From: Pestalotiopsis fici W106-1
Lineage: Eukaryota; Ascomycota; Sordariomycetes; Amphisphaeriales; Sporocadaceae
Assembly: GCF_000516985.1 (NCBI RefSeq)
Contig: NW_006917097.1
Span: 2,294,001 to 2,358,000, forward strand
DNA: 64,000 nt
Direction: 5' to 3'
In this document: positions 22,886 to 36,333 of the stretch, piece after piece
Layout: each line of letters opens with the position of its first letter
How positions within the stretch are numbered: the first letter of the stretch is position 1
Position numbers and translations under genes: made by a program
Notes under the pieces: generated by a model
Databases searched by the model: none
Seen by the model: only the letters and a program-made list of their open reading frames with translations
Told to the model about the DNA's origin: nothing

Positions 22886-25800
22886 GAGGGGTTTGTGTGT
22901 GAATGAGCCTATCTTCGAACCGAGAGGGAAAAAAAAAAGGATCAGCCTTGGCTAATGGCTCTGCAGTCGATTATAGTTACCTGTCCAATGGACCGAATAT
23001 CATGCAGCTCGGCAGGCACAGAGGGGTTTAATTGCGATAATAATGCAATGCAAAGTGCTGACTGATAACCAAGTAACCTTAGAGGTCGCGTCTTATCCCT
23101 AGCAAAAAAAGGGGGCTGACGGCAAGTACAACTGTGACGAATCTCAGCTATGGTTTCATTGGTGATAAAAGGATCAACTATAGCATGAATGGCGACGTCC
23201 AGCAACTCCCGTCGGTGTCGTCCAGACTTTGTCAAGCTCACTTTATAAGTTGGATAGAAAAAGTACTGGTCGAGTGAGTATTGTCATGTGTTTTATTTTC
23301 CTGGATATTGTTTTGTACAAAATTATCATCCCATACATACATACCTACGTGCTTATATTCCAACTTTGGCCTGGATGAGCATAACGTTGAGAGACTTTCG
23401 TGCCAACAGCCGACCTGCAGAAAGGATCTTTTTTTGGGTGGCTGATTACTAGTGCGCACGTGGGTGTTGTCGAAGACCTGAACCCAAAAGATCTAGAAGC
23501 TGTTACCCCCCGCACGGTAGCATCGATTCAGCACCTTTTGTATCTACCGGAGCCGCACATTCGGATTACAGAACATCCCATTCAGCTTTCTAGGGGGTAC
23601 CACCTTGGTACTTGAGCCTCTATGCAATTCTGAATCTCAATCATCACAGACGTGTGTATACTTGTAGTCTTGGTAGGAAACGCCCAATCACATGCCTCTC
23701 CATGGTGCCTATCATGAACGAGAATGTAGGCAGAGGAGGAGGGATATAGTTGGCCAGTGCAATCAAGATGGGAAAATGAAGATTGTCAACTTTTACGAAA
23801 TATGGCATCCAACGGGGTAATTACGAGGCTTAATATACGATACGCCTCAACGCGTGAGGGACTTGACTTGTAAATGCCGGATCTCGGCCGATATATCCAC
23901 CATTGAACACGAAATTTATAGCGTAGTTGAGTTTGTCAAAGTATATCCCGATTGGCGGTCAAATTCCCCGTTCCCTTTGACCTGGTCATATTGTGCATCG
24001 TAGGTCCATTGCTATAATGAGATGCGGTGGGAATACCACACTTGTTGGACACGCAGGTGAGATCATATGCAGCCTGGCAGGTGGATATTGATGAGTCAGT
24101 AGCGGCTTTTGGGGGGGAGACGATAAAGTTGAAGCTGGATATTCTACGGCAAGAAAAAATCCGTCCGTTCAATGATCTGCGAGTCCACGTGCCAATAATC
24201 TCGAGAGAAAAAGAGAGGGTAAAAAAAACACTCCATATTTTGTGTCAAGTGGTTGCCGTGTGAGCACTGAGCATTTCGTATCAGCTTTTTCTCGTAATTG
24301 CGGATCCTCCCAGGTCCGAGCGGCACGGAGAGAAAAAGCGCAGCCAAACACCAAGTGTCAGACGGCGTAAAAATGGTAGTAGGAATTATGATCATGGGCA
24401 GCTCGGGCCAAATGTCAAAATCTGCTAAACTGAAAGCTGACTTACAAATTTAAGCTTAGTGTGGTGGATGGTGAGTGGATGATGCTATTTCACCTGTTGC
24501 CAGGGTTGTTAGTTCCAGATTTACGGTGTCGGTTCGTGACCGATAGTGTAGTCAGCCACGCCCAAAATATTTTAGTCCCAGTGCCTGGGAAATACGGTTT
24601 TTTGGATCCAATCAGGCCAGTGTGTGCGCTGCTCACTCAGTGGCCACTGCACTCGGCTCGGCAACTGGATAGGTATTCCCAATCCTCTCGTCATATCTCG
24701 TTTTTGGGTGACCTAATAAAATTCTTACAGAGAGAGAGAGGGAGAGAGAGAACTTCTTGTGCGGCGCGTGTGATGACATAGCTGAGCACAAACTGATTGG
24801 CCCAAGATGTAATATATGCATGGAATTATTGTCCGAATGCAGATCCGGAGATTGGCGCATTAAGGCAAGTGAAGCCACCCGGTACAACCCCCAATGCGGC
24901 ACTGCGGCGGTTTGCCTGGGCGACACGCCTGGTGACAGCGCGACAGCCAGTCCATCTAGTACACAATAGACGGCACAGTATAGGTCACAATTGGCGAGGG
25001 TTGACCGACAGACATAAATAGCACTGCCACGTTCACAGGTGTTCAGCAGCCCGCCACACTGAATCGTTCCCATGATGTAACACGAAGCGTAGTGTAGGTA
25101 AGGTAAGTAATGTAGTCAATGGGATGCCTCGGTCGGTGATTTAACAATGCCGGGCCCTGGAAGGGACAAGGACAAGAGGTGGGCGGTGGGGTAAAATGGA
25201 TGGCCCGATGAGTCCAGTCAATTTAGCGGCGCAGTCAACTGACAACGTTCCATCACATTGCCCCAGAGACTGTTTGACTGGCTGCTGCTTGCTGCTCGAG
25301 TCTTGTCTCGTGTTCCCCAGGATTGGCATCGTCAAGTTTGCCGTCGTCGTCTCTATCGACGTTGGCCTCGTAAATGGGAGGCGGCGTAGTCGACTATACT
25401 AGCAAATGAGCATGTATCTTGCGCGGGAACCTCTCGGATAGCCATCGCATGACACGATTATTCTTGTCCACGGACCGTGGTCTGTTTCAAGACGCAACGG
25501 GGCAATCCGGCAACGCGATGGGGGGAAGCGGTACACAAATCTGCTGCAGCATACACGCCTATCCAGATCTCATGCTGTGGAAGGCTTGGCAACGTTTCGC
25601 GACTTCGAGTGGCTTTTTCGATCTTTGCGAGTCGCAGGCTCATTGTTGTTTTGAAACGATGCCAGCCACTCAACAAAGCAAATGCACATATCACAGCGCA
25701 GCAGTGCAGCGCATGGACTCGAGAATTAATGAGTGCATGGAGAGTAATGCGGTAGGATGAGGAACGTTGTTGTTTGGGATACAGACTGCCCAACCAGCAA

Positions 25801-27574
25801 CTCTAGAGGACCACCACCCCCCAAGTTTGGCCATTGAGCAGGCTGAATATGAATGTGGGTGGACCCATTGGTCCAAGAAAGCGAGATGAGGGTGCTTGGC
25901 TCAGCTTAAGCTTGTTTTGAACCCCTATTGGATCCAGCTCCTTCGGGCTTTTGATTCGCTCCAAGCCGATGGAACGGGGCATTCAGTGGCACAATGGTGT
26001 CTGGGTCCAACTGGCAAAAGCAACGGGAGGCTTTTTTCTATGTGCACTCTCACTATGAACGGCGTCTGAGTTAAGGTGAGTTAGACTTATTCAGTAGTAG
26101 AATCGGCTTGACCTATCCGAGTTTGGATCACAAGACCGGCGACAATGGGGTCTTCTGGAGAGATGAGATGGCGACGGTCAAATTTTGTGGTATCGCGAGA
26201 CAATTTGCAGGAGCAAGCTGAGCTATTGAGAGACTGCTTGCTCTTGGCCGCTTGGCTGCTTGACTGGGCGCGCGACCTTCTGGGCCTGCCGGGGAGGAAA
26301 TGTTTCCGGTACTGTAGGTAGGGAGCACAAAGTTCAGTTGTGCACCCGCAGTGTTGCAGATGACAGATGCAGGTCACTACTACAATTGTCAACAGCCTTT
26401 TCTCTTGTCCGATGGTGCGACCAGCCACGCAGATCTCTGGTAACTCGTAAAAGACCCCGAGGCTGAGACCATTTTGCACAAGAGCTGATCCCCACTGCGC
26501 ATCAGTCATGATACAGTCGTGATTCATGTCATTGGGGGAGTAACAGATTGATGAGTGACTGATCATTAAGCAAAATACATACCCTCAAAGCCGGGGGAAC
26601 GCAACGTCGCTTTCTCTCGGCCATCGCGATGGAGTGATTCCCAAGTCGGAGTGGAGGGCAGGGCATGGAACTCCGGGCTTGTTCCCACTGATGAGACCTT
26701 GGATCTGACAGCAGGAGGCAAGACCAGGGTCATCACGAAGAATCACTTTCATGTCAGGCACAAACCCTCCCCTGGTCCCCCCCTGTCTAAACGGGCGGTC
26801 CCACTGGCCGTTCATCCTGGGCCAGAGCCGGGCAGTGCCCCCAGGGCCTGCCTAGAGCTGCTCTGGGAAAGGTTAGTGCGCGCAAATCATGAGATCAATT
26901 GTCGAAGACTGGCAAAGACTGGAGGCCCTAATTCGGCGCTAGACTTTACGTCCCTAGCTCGCAAGGTACCAACCGTGGCCAACTTGTATGATGCTACGGC
27001 TGGGCGGCTGAAGGAGAGATACCTGGGTCATACTACAGTAATGTAATGCAATACGGTCACGTAGGTACCTACCTGCTGCAGCTGTAGTGTAGTGTAATCT
27101 AGTAGTACAGTAGTATGCTGCACGGAGGGCTCACGCCTGGCCGGCTCTTTTGGCCTGCCTGCCTGCCTGCCGACCTGCCTGTCTACACCTCCAACCAACC
27201 AACCGGGGGAAGAAAAGAAATAAAACCATCAACGCGCCCTCGCAACTTTATGAATGCCCTCCCTTCTTCTCTCCTTCCCCTCATCCACCTTCGCTCCTAT
27301 CGCACATTCCTCTGCAAGGTCGCTGTGGTGTTCCAGCTTCCCACGCTGTTTTCTAGTTTCTTATTCCACCTTTAGTGTCTCTCGTTAAGCACTCTTATTT
27401 CATATATACTACATACATACAAGCACAGCATCGCGCCTGCCGTCTTGTCTCGCATATAATTCCTCTCAAGTCTCCACCCGTTTCCAAACATCCTCAACTT
27501 TCAATCAGCTTTCCTAAGCCCCTAGGAATTTCTTCCTCGAAAAAAACAACATCTTCGTTTCTCACACAGCGAAT
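22886..27574. other. Long gene-free spacer upstream of the CRH gene
   Basis: About 4.7 kb on both strands without a supported gene. Open frames up to about 159 codons have neither recognisable domains nor splice-compatible extensions. A GA microsatellite lies at 24728-24750, and GTA/TACCT-rich stretches lie near 25090 and 27060-27110. The last 300 bp are C/T-rich and probably form the CRH promoter and 5' UTR. Confidence 0.55.
24728..24750. repeat. GA-type microsatellite
   Basis: Two runs of alternating AG/GA are interrupted by one extra G. Confidence 0.8.
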
Positions 27575-28780
27575 ATGTTCTCCAAGACTTTCTCTACCGC
27601 CGCCGCGGCCCTGATCGCTGCCCAGCTGGTCTCTGCCCAGACCTACACCAGCTGCAACCCCATGGAGAAGAGTAAGCAATAGCCACTATACTTGTTTGCC
27701 TTGAACATGTCTACTAACACCGTGCCAGCCTGCCCCGATGACCCTGCTCTGGGCACCACCGTTTCGGTTGACTTCACCAAGGGCGCGAACGATCTTTTCG
27801 AGGAGCTTGAGGGTACGACCATCTCCTACGATGACGCTCAGGGTGCTGTCTTCAGCATCAGCAAGGAGACCGAGGCTCCCACCATCCAGACCAACAAGTG
27901 GATCTTCTTTGGCAAGATTGATATCACCTTGAAGGCCAGCACCGGTCAGGGTGTCGTTACCAGCTTCGTCCTGCAGTCCGACGATCTTGACGAGATTGAC
28001 TGGGAGTGGCTCGGTGGTGACACCACCCAGGTCCAGACCAACTACTTCGGCAAGGGAGACACCACCACCTACGACCGTGGTGCCTACCACCCCGTCAGCA
28101 GCCCCCAGGATGACTTCCACACCTACACCATCGACTGGACCCAGGAGTACGTCAAGTGGTACATTGATGGCAACCTGGTCCGCACTCTGCTCTACGCCGA
28201 TGCCAAGGATGGCACTCGCTTCCCCCAGACTCCCATGCAGATCAAGCTCGGAACCTGGGTCGCTGGCCGCAAGGATGCTCCTACCGGTACTGTCGAGTGG
28301 GCTGGTGGCTACACTGACTTCAGCTCTGCTCCTTTCCTGGCCTACTACAAGTCCATCACCATCCAGGACTACAGCAACGGTGTCGAGGGTGCCACCTACT
28401 ACTCGTGGTCTGAGGGCTCTGACGGTTCCTACGAGAGCATCAACGTCCTCACTGGCGACAGCGACTCCAACGACACCAAGACTGACAGCGCCAGCGCCAC
28501 TGGTGACAAGACCACCATGTCCACTGCTACCATCACCAGCGCCGGTGGACTTACCCAGGCCACTGGAGGAAGCGACACCAACGTCACTCTCAGCGCTACT
28601 GGCACCGAGACTATCGCTACCAGCGCTACCGGCTTTGTCAGCACCGTCAGTGCCACTGGTACTGCTTCCTCCTCCGCCAGCGCCTCGACCAGCAGCACCG
28701 CTACCAGCGGTGCCCTCCAGAAGGGTGCCAACCTGGCTCTCCTGGGAGCTTCCGTCTTCCTCGGCTACCTCGTCCTCTAA
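27575..28780 (+). CDS. CRH-type cell-wall transglycosylase, GH16, GPI-anchored
   Basis: There are two exons, 27575..27671 and 27729..28780, giving 382 residues. A signal peptide is clear (TAAAALIAAQLVSAQ). The GH16 domain covers about 40-250, with the catalytic motif DEIDWEWLG at 120-128 (nucleophile E121, acid/base E125). WTQEYVKWYIDG and a CRH-like IKLGTWVAG follow. A Ser/Thr-rich stalk covers about 260-350, and the C-terminus is hydrophobic with an upstream small-residue site, as for GPI addition. CRH enzymes transfer chitin chains onto beta-1,6- and beta-1,3-glucan in the cell wall. Codon use is strongly biased to C-ending codons, suggesting high expression. The chitin-binding domain of some Crh proteins is absent. 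Confidence 0.93.
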
Positions 28781-31700
28781 ACTAGATTTCTTGACGCAGT
28801 CGCAAGACCTCTTTGAAGGAAGATGGCTTTTGACGACTTCAACGAGATCAGTTTTTGACTATTTACTTCTTGACGACCCCAAGCCGAGTCACGCCAGCCT
28901 GAACGACCTTTATCTAGCTTACTCATCAGCTAAACGGGGAGGACTGGAATGGCCTTCACAATTATATTTTTTTATAATGACATTTGAAACGGGATACCCA
29001 CTGGCGCAGGTGTAAACTACCTTGTTACCCACCGGACTGAATTTGATGATTGCATGCAGAGAGAAACTTTTGGAATGCATCGACTGGAGGAACCGGCTCA
29101 TTTGAGCCAGGAGAGCCAAGCAGCATGTTGACGTAGCGTATTTGTTAGAATTATTTTCATCTTGATGGAAAGAGAAAAGGCCATTTTGTTCGGGAAAAGA
29201 GCATCGAAATATTCTTCCGTCTATACATATTTCATCCAAGACAAGATTACATACAGCATTATTCTCTACCTACCTTGATCATGTAGACAACGTGAACAGC
29301 ATTCTTCTTGTGACAATCTCGAAAATTGACTGGAAATGGCTTCTCGCAAAATACGATTCTGCATGAGAGAGTGTGTTCCTATGGAAAGGCCAGTAACAAC
29401 CCGAACCCAGTGCAACACGGCCTCAGGGCAACCTATCGGCACGAGGCCCGGTTACAAGGTGATATTAGGCTGACGGCCCCCTACCAGAAATCAAACTGCC
29501 AGGGTCCAATCTAGCGTGATTGTTACTCCTCCAGGTCTCGTAGGCGAGAACACTGGGACACTTTTCTTTGCTTCCGATGAGAATGCATTGTTAGAAAGAA
29601 CAGAAGGAGAACTTGGGTAGCGAGTTACAGCCATGCGTTGAAGATGAACAAGGACCTTCATCAGAGTGTTTGTGACTGAATCCCGATCCTTGGGGAGCGG
29701 GTCATTTGGTAGCAGAGTGCATAATGAAAATATGATCTGATGTGCCTGTATCTGCAATTTCCGAGCTGCGCTCCGTTGGTTCGTTGGCCTGCTTCTGCTT
29801 GTATGTGCCGCATTCGTGCAGTTGAGGGCTTTTTCTGTTCTGGACTGGCCTGTTATGCTTAAAAAGACTTTCCCAATATTGGTGAGTTGTGCATTTCATC
29901 AGGAGTGGATAAGTCTTCCCCATAGAATGTGTACACTATACTAGTACACTAAACATCAGATGATCACCCCGCAAGCGAAAAAAGAGATAGAGAGAAAAAC
30001 GATAGTTTTCGGGAAGAGAATGGAGACAAATTACGATCTGTCGAGTCTGTGTTGCTTCACCTGTCAGTGCGGGCAAGCAAGCGAGCGCCTAGGTAGGCTG
30101 CCAATTGTGGGTATTGCGGTGGTTGAGGTGGTATTGCACTTATTGTTATTTAGCGAGAAAAAAAAAAGTCTTGATTCAGCTAAAGTGATTTCTTTTTTAG
30201 CGCTCTGGATCAGCTGCGCTAAAAAAGCAGCTTGATGTTCAGGGGTTTTAACTTTTTGGTGGTTTTTTTTTTTCCTGCTCATCTCTCCACCCCAAGAGCA
30301 ACACACGTACCCACATGGTTGCACACACAAGGACGGAAAAGAAAAGAAAACCCCTGAATGCCTGGTAAGCTTATTACTTGATGAAATTCAAGCTTAATCA
30401 GGAAAGCGCCTAATCAATGACAAAGATGCTAGGGGAGATGGGCTCGGTCCCGGCACAAAATGGCATCATGGTGATGTAAACTTGTTCAAAAGAATAACGA
30501 GACTTGTTGTTTTAGCACCTATTCCATTGCCCGCTTCCATTACTCGCCAAACCCCCAAATTCGTCAAAAGTCAGGTGTCGTGTGCACGCAACCCCGATTC
30601 TCCGAGTATAAAAGATGGCCCCGTCGTCTGAAGATCATATAGTCGATCTGTCTATCCACTCCTCATTGGTGCGATCCCTGCTGGGGCCTAAACTCTGTGT
30701 GTACCCCACTGATCACAACTTAAAAGAAACGGCCCAGTTACCATGGACGGAAGTGATCATATTGAGCTGATACACTCGTTTGCTCGTGTTTCATGGTATG
30801 AAGTCATTCTGTGGTCCACGATCCAGTTATCTCGTCATGGTGCGCATCACCTATCAAACCATCATGACAGCATGGTTTGTGCTCGCTGATCATCCTCGTG
30901 TCTTTGATTGAATCGCTTGCCTTTTCGCCACCAATGTGACTGGCTGCTGGCCTGGTATCCGTAACAAGAAATTCTATGCAGGTCAGTCGGTACTTGGAAC
31001 AACGCATTCATAAAACTTGAATGGCTGCTCGTTCAATGTGGCGGTGCGACTTATGTGTTTGCCATCAGGAATGCTGGTTTTGTGAATAGCATTTCTTGGC
31101 AGTTACTTTTCCGGCGACAACCACAAAACATTCCATCCTTGATCTCGATTTGAGACATTGCGTCCAATGGTAAACGTTTTCGTCGACATGAATCCAGAAT
31201 CTTTATACTCCGTGGCAAGGCATTGGTGTTGTATGTTCAGAATGTTGTGCACATGAAGTAAGCAGGGACATGATGATTTGAGTCGGCGCGTTTCTGTTGT
31301 CGACGCGGATAATAAGTAGATTATCATCAGGATCGATTTAGTTCTCGCAGACTGAGTCTTCATGGAATTCCAAATTATGCCAAATGATTCAGATACAAGA
31401 ATAAACTGTGCGATCTATAAGGCAGGATTTCACGATCCGGTTACCAAATCCACATTGTTCCAGCACTTGAGGGTGCAACGAGAGACCACAACGTATTGGC
31501 ATTCCCGTTCTGCCATAATATATCGTTGACGATTTGCTCAAGGCCTGGATATGGGAGGCGAAACGGACATCTATAGATTCTATCCTCCATCAGGCCATAA
31601 TAGAAAACACATTGAGCCGTGTCATCTGCTTTGTCTCACTTCGACTTTGTGCCCTCTACCGTTTTCGGAATATCTCACCAATGTATTCACAAAGGCCACC

Positions 31701-31967
31701 GGCGGCAGACAACTAAACGCATCCGGCATACTGCAACTTCCAAGGCTCGTCGCTCATGAAAAGTTCGTCATGGTGTCGTGCCAAAAAGATCTCTTTCCCA
31801 GTCGTTCGAAATCCTTCGACGATACGTTTACTTGCACTTTTAACATATCTCGTATATTTCTCCTCTTCTGCTTGTTTTTCTCGTAATCCACACTCCTTCG
31901 GAAGAGGATCAGAGATCACTTGGAAAAGACGATACTAGTTTCTGGTGTTTCTTTCACCTCCAACATC
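28781..31967. other. Gene-free spacer of about 3.2 kb
   Basis: No supported gene on either strand. The first few hundred bases are the CRH 3' UTR region. A TATAAAAG element (about 30604-30613) is followed by an ATG but no long frame. Confidence 0.5.
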
Positions 31968-34900
31968 ATGGCGGGTTCGAGTAGAAGGGGCAAGACCTTG
32001 GACCAGGTCAAAATCAGCTATCCTCACGTCCCCGACCATGATTTGCCAACGCCCGACAAGAAATCATGGTCGACACGCGTGATGCCCAACGTCGAAACAA
32101 ACGTTATTCAACCCGGACTCTTCAACAGGGACGCTTTCAGGTCGAGCCAAAAGCTCTTGGCCCTCCCGCACATACCAGAAAATACCTGCTACCGCAATTC
32201 TACCCTAGCCGCCATCTTTAACCTGGCACCTTTTGTCAATTTTGTGACGATGAGAAGTGAGGGCGCGGGTAATATGACTGCTTTAAAGCCTGATCCAAAG
32301 AATTCCTCTCTATTCTTCAGATACCTTGCGGATGTACACGAGCAGTTCCGCTACGGCACAGCAGCAAATAGGGAATCCCTTTTGCAAAAGAATGTGGTCC
32401 GTTTCTGGAATTACATACTCAAACACCGTGGTCCTTTCAATGTCCATGGGCTCGAGACAAATAGGACATGGTCTTTCATCGTTGAGAAAAGAGGAGATTA
32501 CGAGGCAGAGGATCCAAACGAGTTTTATACTTACCTGATTGAACGAATTGGATTCTTTGAACTGAAGGGCGCGTAAGTCGTGCGATGATTCCCCAGGAAC
32601 GCTTTTTATATGGGCCTTGGTCATTTTTCTTTCTTCCTTTGCTCCAGCCTTGGCCTTCTTTTTCTGTTAAACCCTTCCCGTGCTCACGCATTACCTGAGG
32701 TACTGATTCATCCATACAGCAACGACGAGGCTGCGCAAACATTTTTCAGAGCATTTCAATACGAGTTTGTCACCAGGGTGGCATTCGACTGTTGCGCGAA
32801 AGCCAAGGGAAAAAAGATCAGAGTCCAAGACCACGACCACGCGTTTGCCCCGGTCATCGATGTCGGCGTCGCTAGAACTGTGGCCAAAGACTTCCAAGAG
32901 GCACTCAGCCGAAAGTTCTACAACGATAATCCTCGGGCGCGCACTTGTCCTTACTGCAGCAAGGAAAAGACTTATCCCACGTTTTACAAATTTTCCTACA
33001 TGCCCGAAGTGCTGCCCATTGGCTTGGACTACAACCAAGAGTGGGATCCTAAACAAAACTCCATGACAGTCGACATGAAGACCCGTCCTAATCTGCCCCA
33101 GTTGATCGACTTGACGGACCTGCGCGATGATGATTCGTTGCCCGAACATGAGGATACCAAAGACGGGGATCAGTGCGTCTACAGGCTCGAGTCCTTTGTT
33201 GCGGCGCCCTTCGACCTCAGGAGTGGCGGTGTCTCGCACTATGTCGCATACTTGCGCCGCGACGAGGACACGTGGGATTTCATCAACGACCTTGGCGGCG
33301 TCCAGAGGACCACAAAGGAAGCAGTGTGGAAAACAAGCGGCTTTCGCCCAAGACTTGCCTTTTACGTTCGAGACCGGACCGGGACCAAGCCGGGTCAATT
33401 GATGACCCCGAGTCCAACTCCAGCCCCTCCAGACGATCTCAAGCGAGGGCGTCCCACAAGCCCAACTCCAGATCCCGAAGACAAGAGGAAAGGGAAGGGT
33501 AAAAAGGGCAAGACACAAAAGACTGAGAAACCAACTCCAGAGAAAAAAAAGACCAAGACAAAGGGTTTCCCTGACGATCCATTTTCTAATGCAAACACAA
33601 AGAACGAAACGGGAAAAACTCCCGATCCGGTGCCAGCAAATACAACCACCAGCACGGGTGGAGGCCTTTTTGGCGGTATTAGCCCTTTCACTGGTATTAG
33701 CCCTTTCACTGGTATTAGCCCTTTCACCGGTGGTACGTTGCATCAGCCGAATACAAGTTCAGGCACGCAAGGGGGCGACAGTAAAGGTTTTGGAGGTTCA
33801 TTCGCAAACCAAAATGGAGTTACAACCCACGGTGCTGGCTACAATGGCTCTGCAGACTATGGTATCTATTCGAGTTTCTTTGAAGAGGATACGGAGGACA
33901 TTTCTCAAATCACAGGGACGGGCTATGATTTCTACCGGGGATCAAAGCCTACTGATGAAACCGAATTCAAGAAGGAGCTCACTCCCTTTTCTTTGGGGCC
34001 AACCAAGATACTTGATCCTAAGAAGCTAGAGGAGCAGACGCCGCCACCACCACCGCCGCCGCCGCCGCCAAACCAGGAGACAGAAACCCAGAAAGGGAAG
34101 ACTGAATGGGATTTGTACAAAGCATTCCTGGACGGAAATGAGCAGGAGGAAGTAAAGCGCCAAAAGAGCCAGGACGGGAACACAAAGCAAGAAGAGAAGA
34201 AGCAGGCAAAGCCTAGAAAGAGGATGGGGCTTCGAGGTGGCGCCGGCAGTCTCAAAAAGAGCAAGAAGGACAAGAAGGATAAGAAGAAGAAGAAGGAGAA
34301 GGGGGTGAAACTCGAGGACGGCATGACCGAGGAGGAGAGCAAAATGTACCAGGAGGCCCTCGAGAGCGCCAGGATAACCCTACAACACATCAAGGACAAG
34401 AACGAGTGGCGTAAGGAAGTGGAACGGCTCAAGGAGGCGTACGGCGAGACCAAGGGCGGCAAACTGAAGTTCCTGATTCAGAGGCCCGGGCCGGTCCCTA
34501 CAGAGACGCCGCCGCCGCCGGCCACCTGGGCCTCCGTACCCGGGATTCGCGTCCCGTGTTCGATTGACACGGACGAGAACGACCCCCGCATTGCAAAGAG
34601 TGCCAAGTGGAAGCTCAAGAAGTTCCAAAAGGTATTTGATGAAGAAGGACTCAACCCGCCCGCCGGCAGGAGCCAGGACCCCGAGATCTGGCGTGTCTAC
34701 TGGCTGCGACACTTTGTCCAAAAGAACCGCGACTATACCATGTACAGCATGTCCAAGCTGCAGCATACCGCCAATGTGCTGGGCCTTGACGTCAAGGGCA
34801 AGGGGGCCCGCAAGGCGCCCGTCAAGAACGACTTTGTCAATGTCTTTAAGCGCGAGGACCTAAGACGACTGTTGGAGTACAAGTTGCACAACGGCCCGGC

Positions 34901-35468
34901 CCCGGTGGAGCTGGCCGGTCCTGCTAGTGATGATGAGCCAATCGACACGGAGTCCGAGGAGGAGGAGGAGGAGGAGGAAGAAGAGGAAGAGGAAGAGGAG
35001 GAAAAAGAAAAAATCAAGGGTACCACTCCTATTACAGCTCGCGCCGCTCACGCGTCCGGTCGCTCGAGACGCCAGTCTAGAGACTCTCGGACGCCTACAC
35101 GGAAGCGAAGGGGTAGATCGCCCATTCCTCGCCCAAGAAAGAAAAGGAGCCCTCCCCCTCCCCCTTTGGTTGAATCGTCTTCTTCTTCGTCCTCCTCATC
35201 ATCATCATCTTCTTCTTCCTCGCCTTCACCATCACCACGGCCTATCGTCGAAGAGTCTTCAAGTTCGTCTTCTTCACCATCGCCTGTCGAAGAAGAAGAG
35301 TCTTCAAGTTCGTCATCGGCTGAAGATGAATCTTCGACGCCACCCGGGCCGCCTCAGCCGCAGTTGGTGGATGGCGACAAGATCAAGCACGCAAATGTCA
35401 AAGATATCCCCGCCTTGATGGATACAACCGCCACAGATGAAGACCTCGAGGGCTGGGTCAAGAAGTAG
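31968..35468 (+). CDS. USP-like (C19-type) peptidase with long low-complexity tail
   Basis: There are two exons, 31968..32572 and 32720..35468, giving 1117 residues. The Cys box is PENTCYRNSTLAAIFNL with C74. The His box is SGGVSHYVAYLRRDED with H375, and WDFINDLGG supplies N391/D392 as third catalytic residues. Cys pairs between them (FDCC and CPYC) may form the zinc finger of the USP 'fingers'. From about residue 410 the protein is low-complexity: Pro/Lys-rich linkers, three GISPFT repeats, a Pro run, a Lys-rich patch, then a compact charged domain (about 760-870, with IWRVYWLRHFVQKNRDY), an acidic run, RS/SP-rich stretches and Ser runs. Such a protease would remove ubiquitin or a ubiquitin-like protein. 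The start is set at MAGSSRR (context ATCATGG); an in-frame CTTGG-type start upstream is unlikely. Confidence 0.8.
33675..33728 (+). repeat. Three tandem 18-bp repeats, in frame
   Basis: GGTATTAGCCCTTTCACT occurs three times, the last copy with one change (ACC). It encodes GISPFT three times in the USP-like protein, so copy-number change keeps the frame. Confidence 0.9.
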
Positions 35469-36333
35469 AAAGGCGCGCATCATCACCATCGGGCTTGGAA
35501 AAAGTATAAGTTGGTGAGTAAGTTTCTGAAGCATAAATATTTCCCCCCCATTCTCTCCTTGGGCGTTTTTACCCCTCTTGGGCATATCTCGGCCCTCCTA
35601 TAGCCCTTAAATTGATTGCTGACTTGTGACAAGGCGATCTAGATTAAGACAGGAATTGGACAGTTTTGATTGGAGAGTAATGTATGATCATAACCAACAA
35701 CAACATCTGGGGCAGGATAAGGGAAACATTTGATTATTGTATCTGTGTGATTTTCTTTTTGGTACTTTTATTTTGTGTTTGATAGACGCGAGAATTCGAT
35801 TTTCCTTCCTTGAGAAAAGACAAGTCTTGCTGGCTAGTTCGTTTGTATGATCAATTCGGATGTGATCAGAGTCGGTTACGTGACTTGTAGATCACAACAA
35901 CACTGAAAATAACTGAAACAGACTTGGGATAACTCAGATGATGAACTCGATACATTTCAGTCTATGCAAAAGCGCCCTATTATATACAATGCAGGGAAAA
36001 GGAGAATGCAGACAAATCTCTGCAGTAATGATGACCCCCACTCCGCCCAATATGCAAACATACTATTTTGACACGAACAGCCTCAGTAGTCGACTCACCC
36101 AATCATATCCCACCATCATAACTCCTTCTTGTCGCTCCCCTGATTTCATCCTCCAACCTTCTTTGATTTTGGCCGGGACCAAGCATGACAATTTCGTGAA
36201 CATGGTCGCCGTTTACCTCAATTGATTCTCCGTCACATCCACATGCCCGGTAGTTGCTGGATCAGGACGGTCCCACGTCTTTATCAGCGATTGGGCATAA
36301 TGTGGATCGCGACTCGATCAAGAAGCAGGAAAT
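35469..36333. other. Convergent 3' spacer
   Basis: The USP-like gene and the MFSD5-like gene both end here. No gene seen. Confidence 0.55.

Noticed and set aside
24633..25073. 146-codon minus-strand open frame
   Set aside because: It runs through a GA microsatellite, giving SLSLSLS; no domain.
26087..26566. 159-codon minus-strand open frame in the CRH upstream spacer
   Set aside because: Composition is not protein-like and it has no recognisable motif; chance open frames of this size occur in GC-balanced DNA.
27951..29015. 354-codon frame overlapping the CRH gene
   Set aside because: Ser/Pro/Thr translation in another frame of the codon-biased CRH exon.
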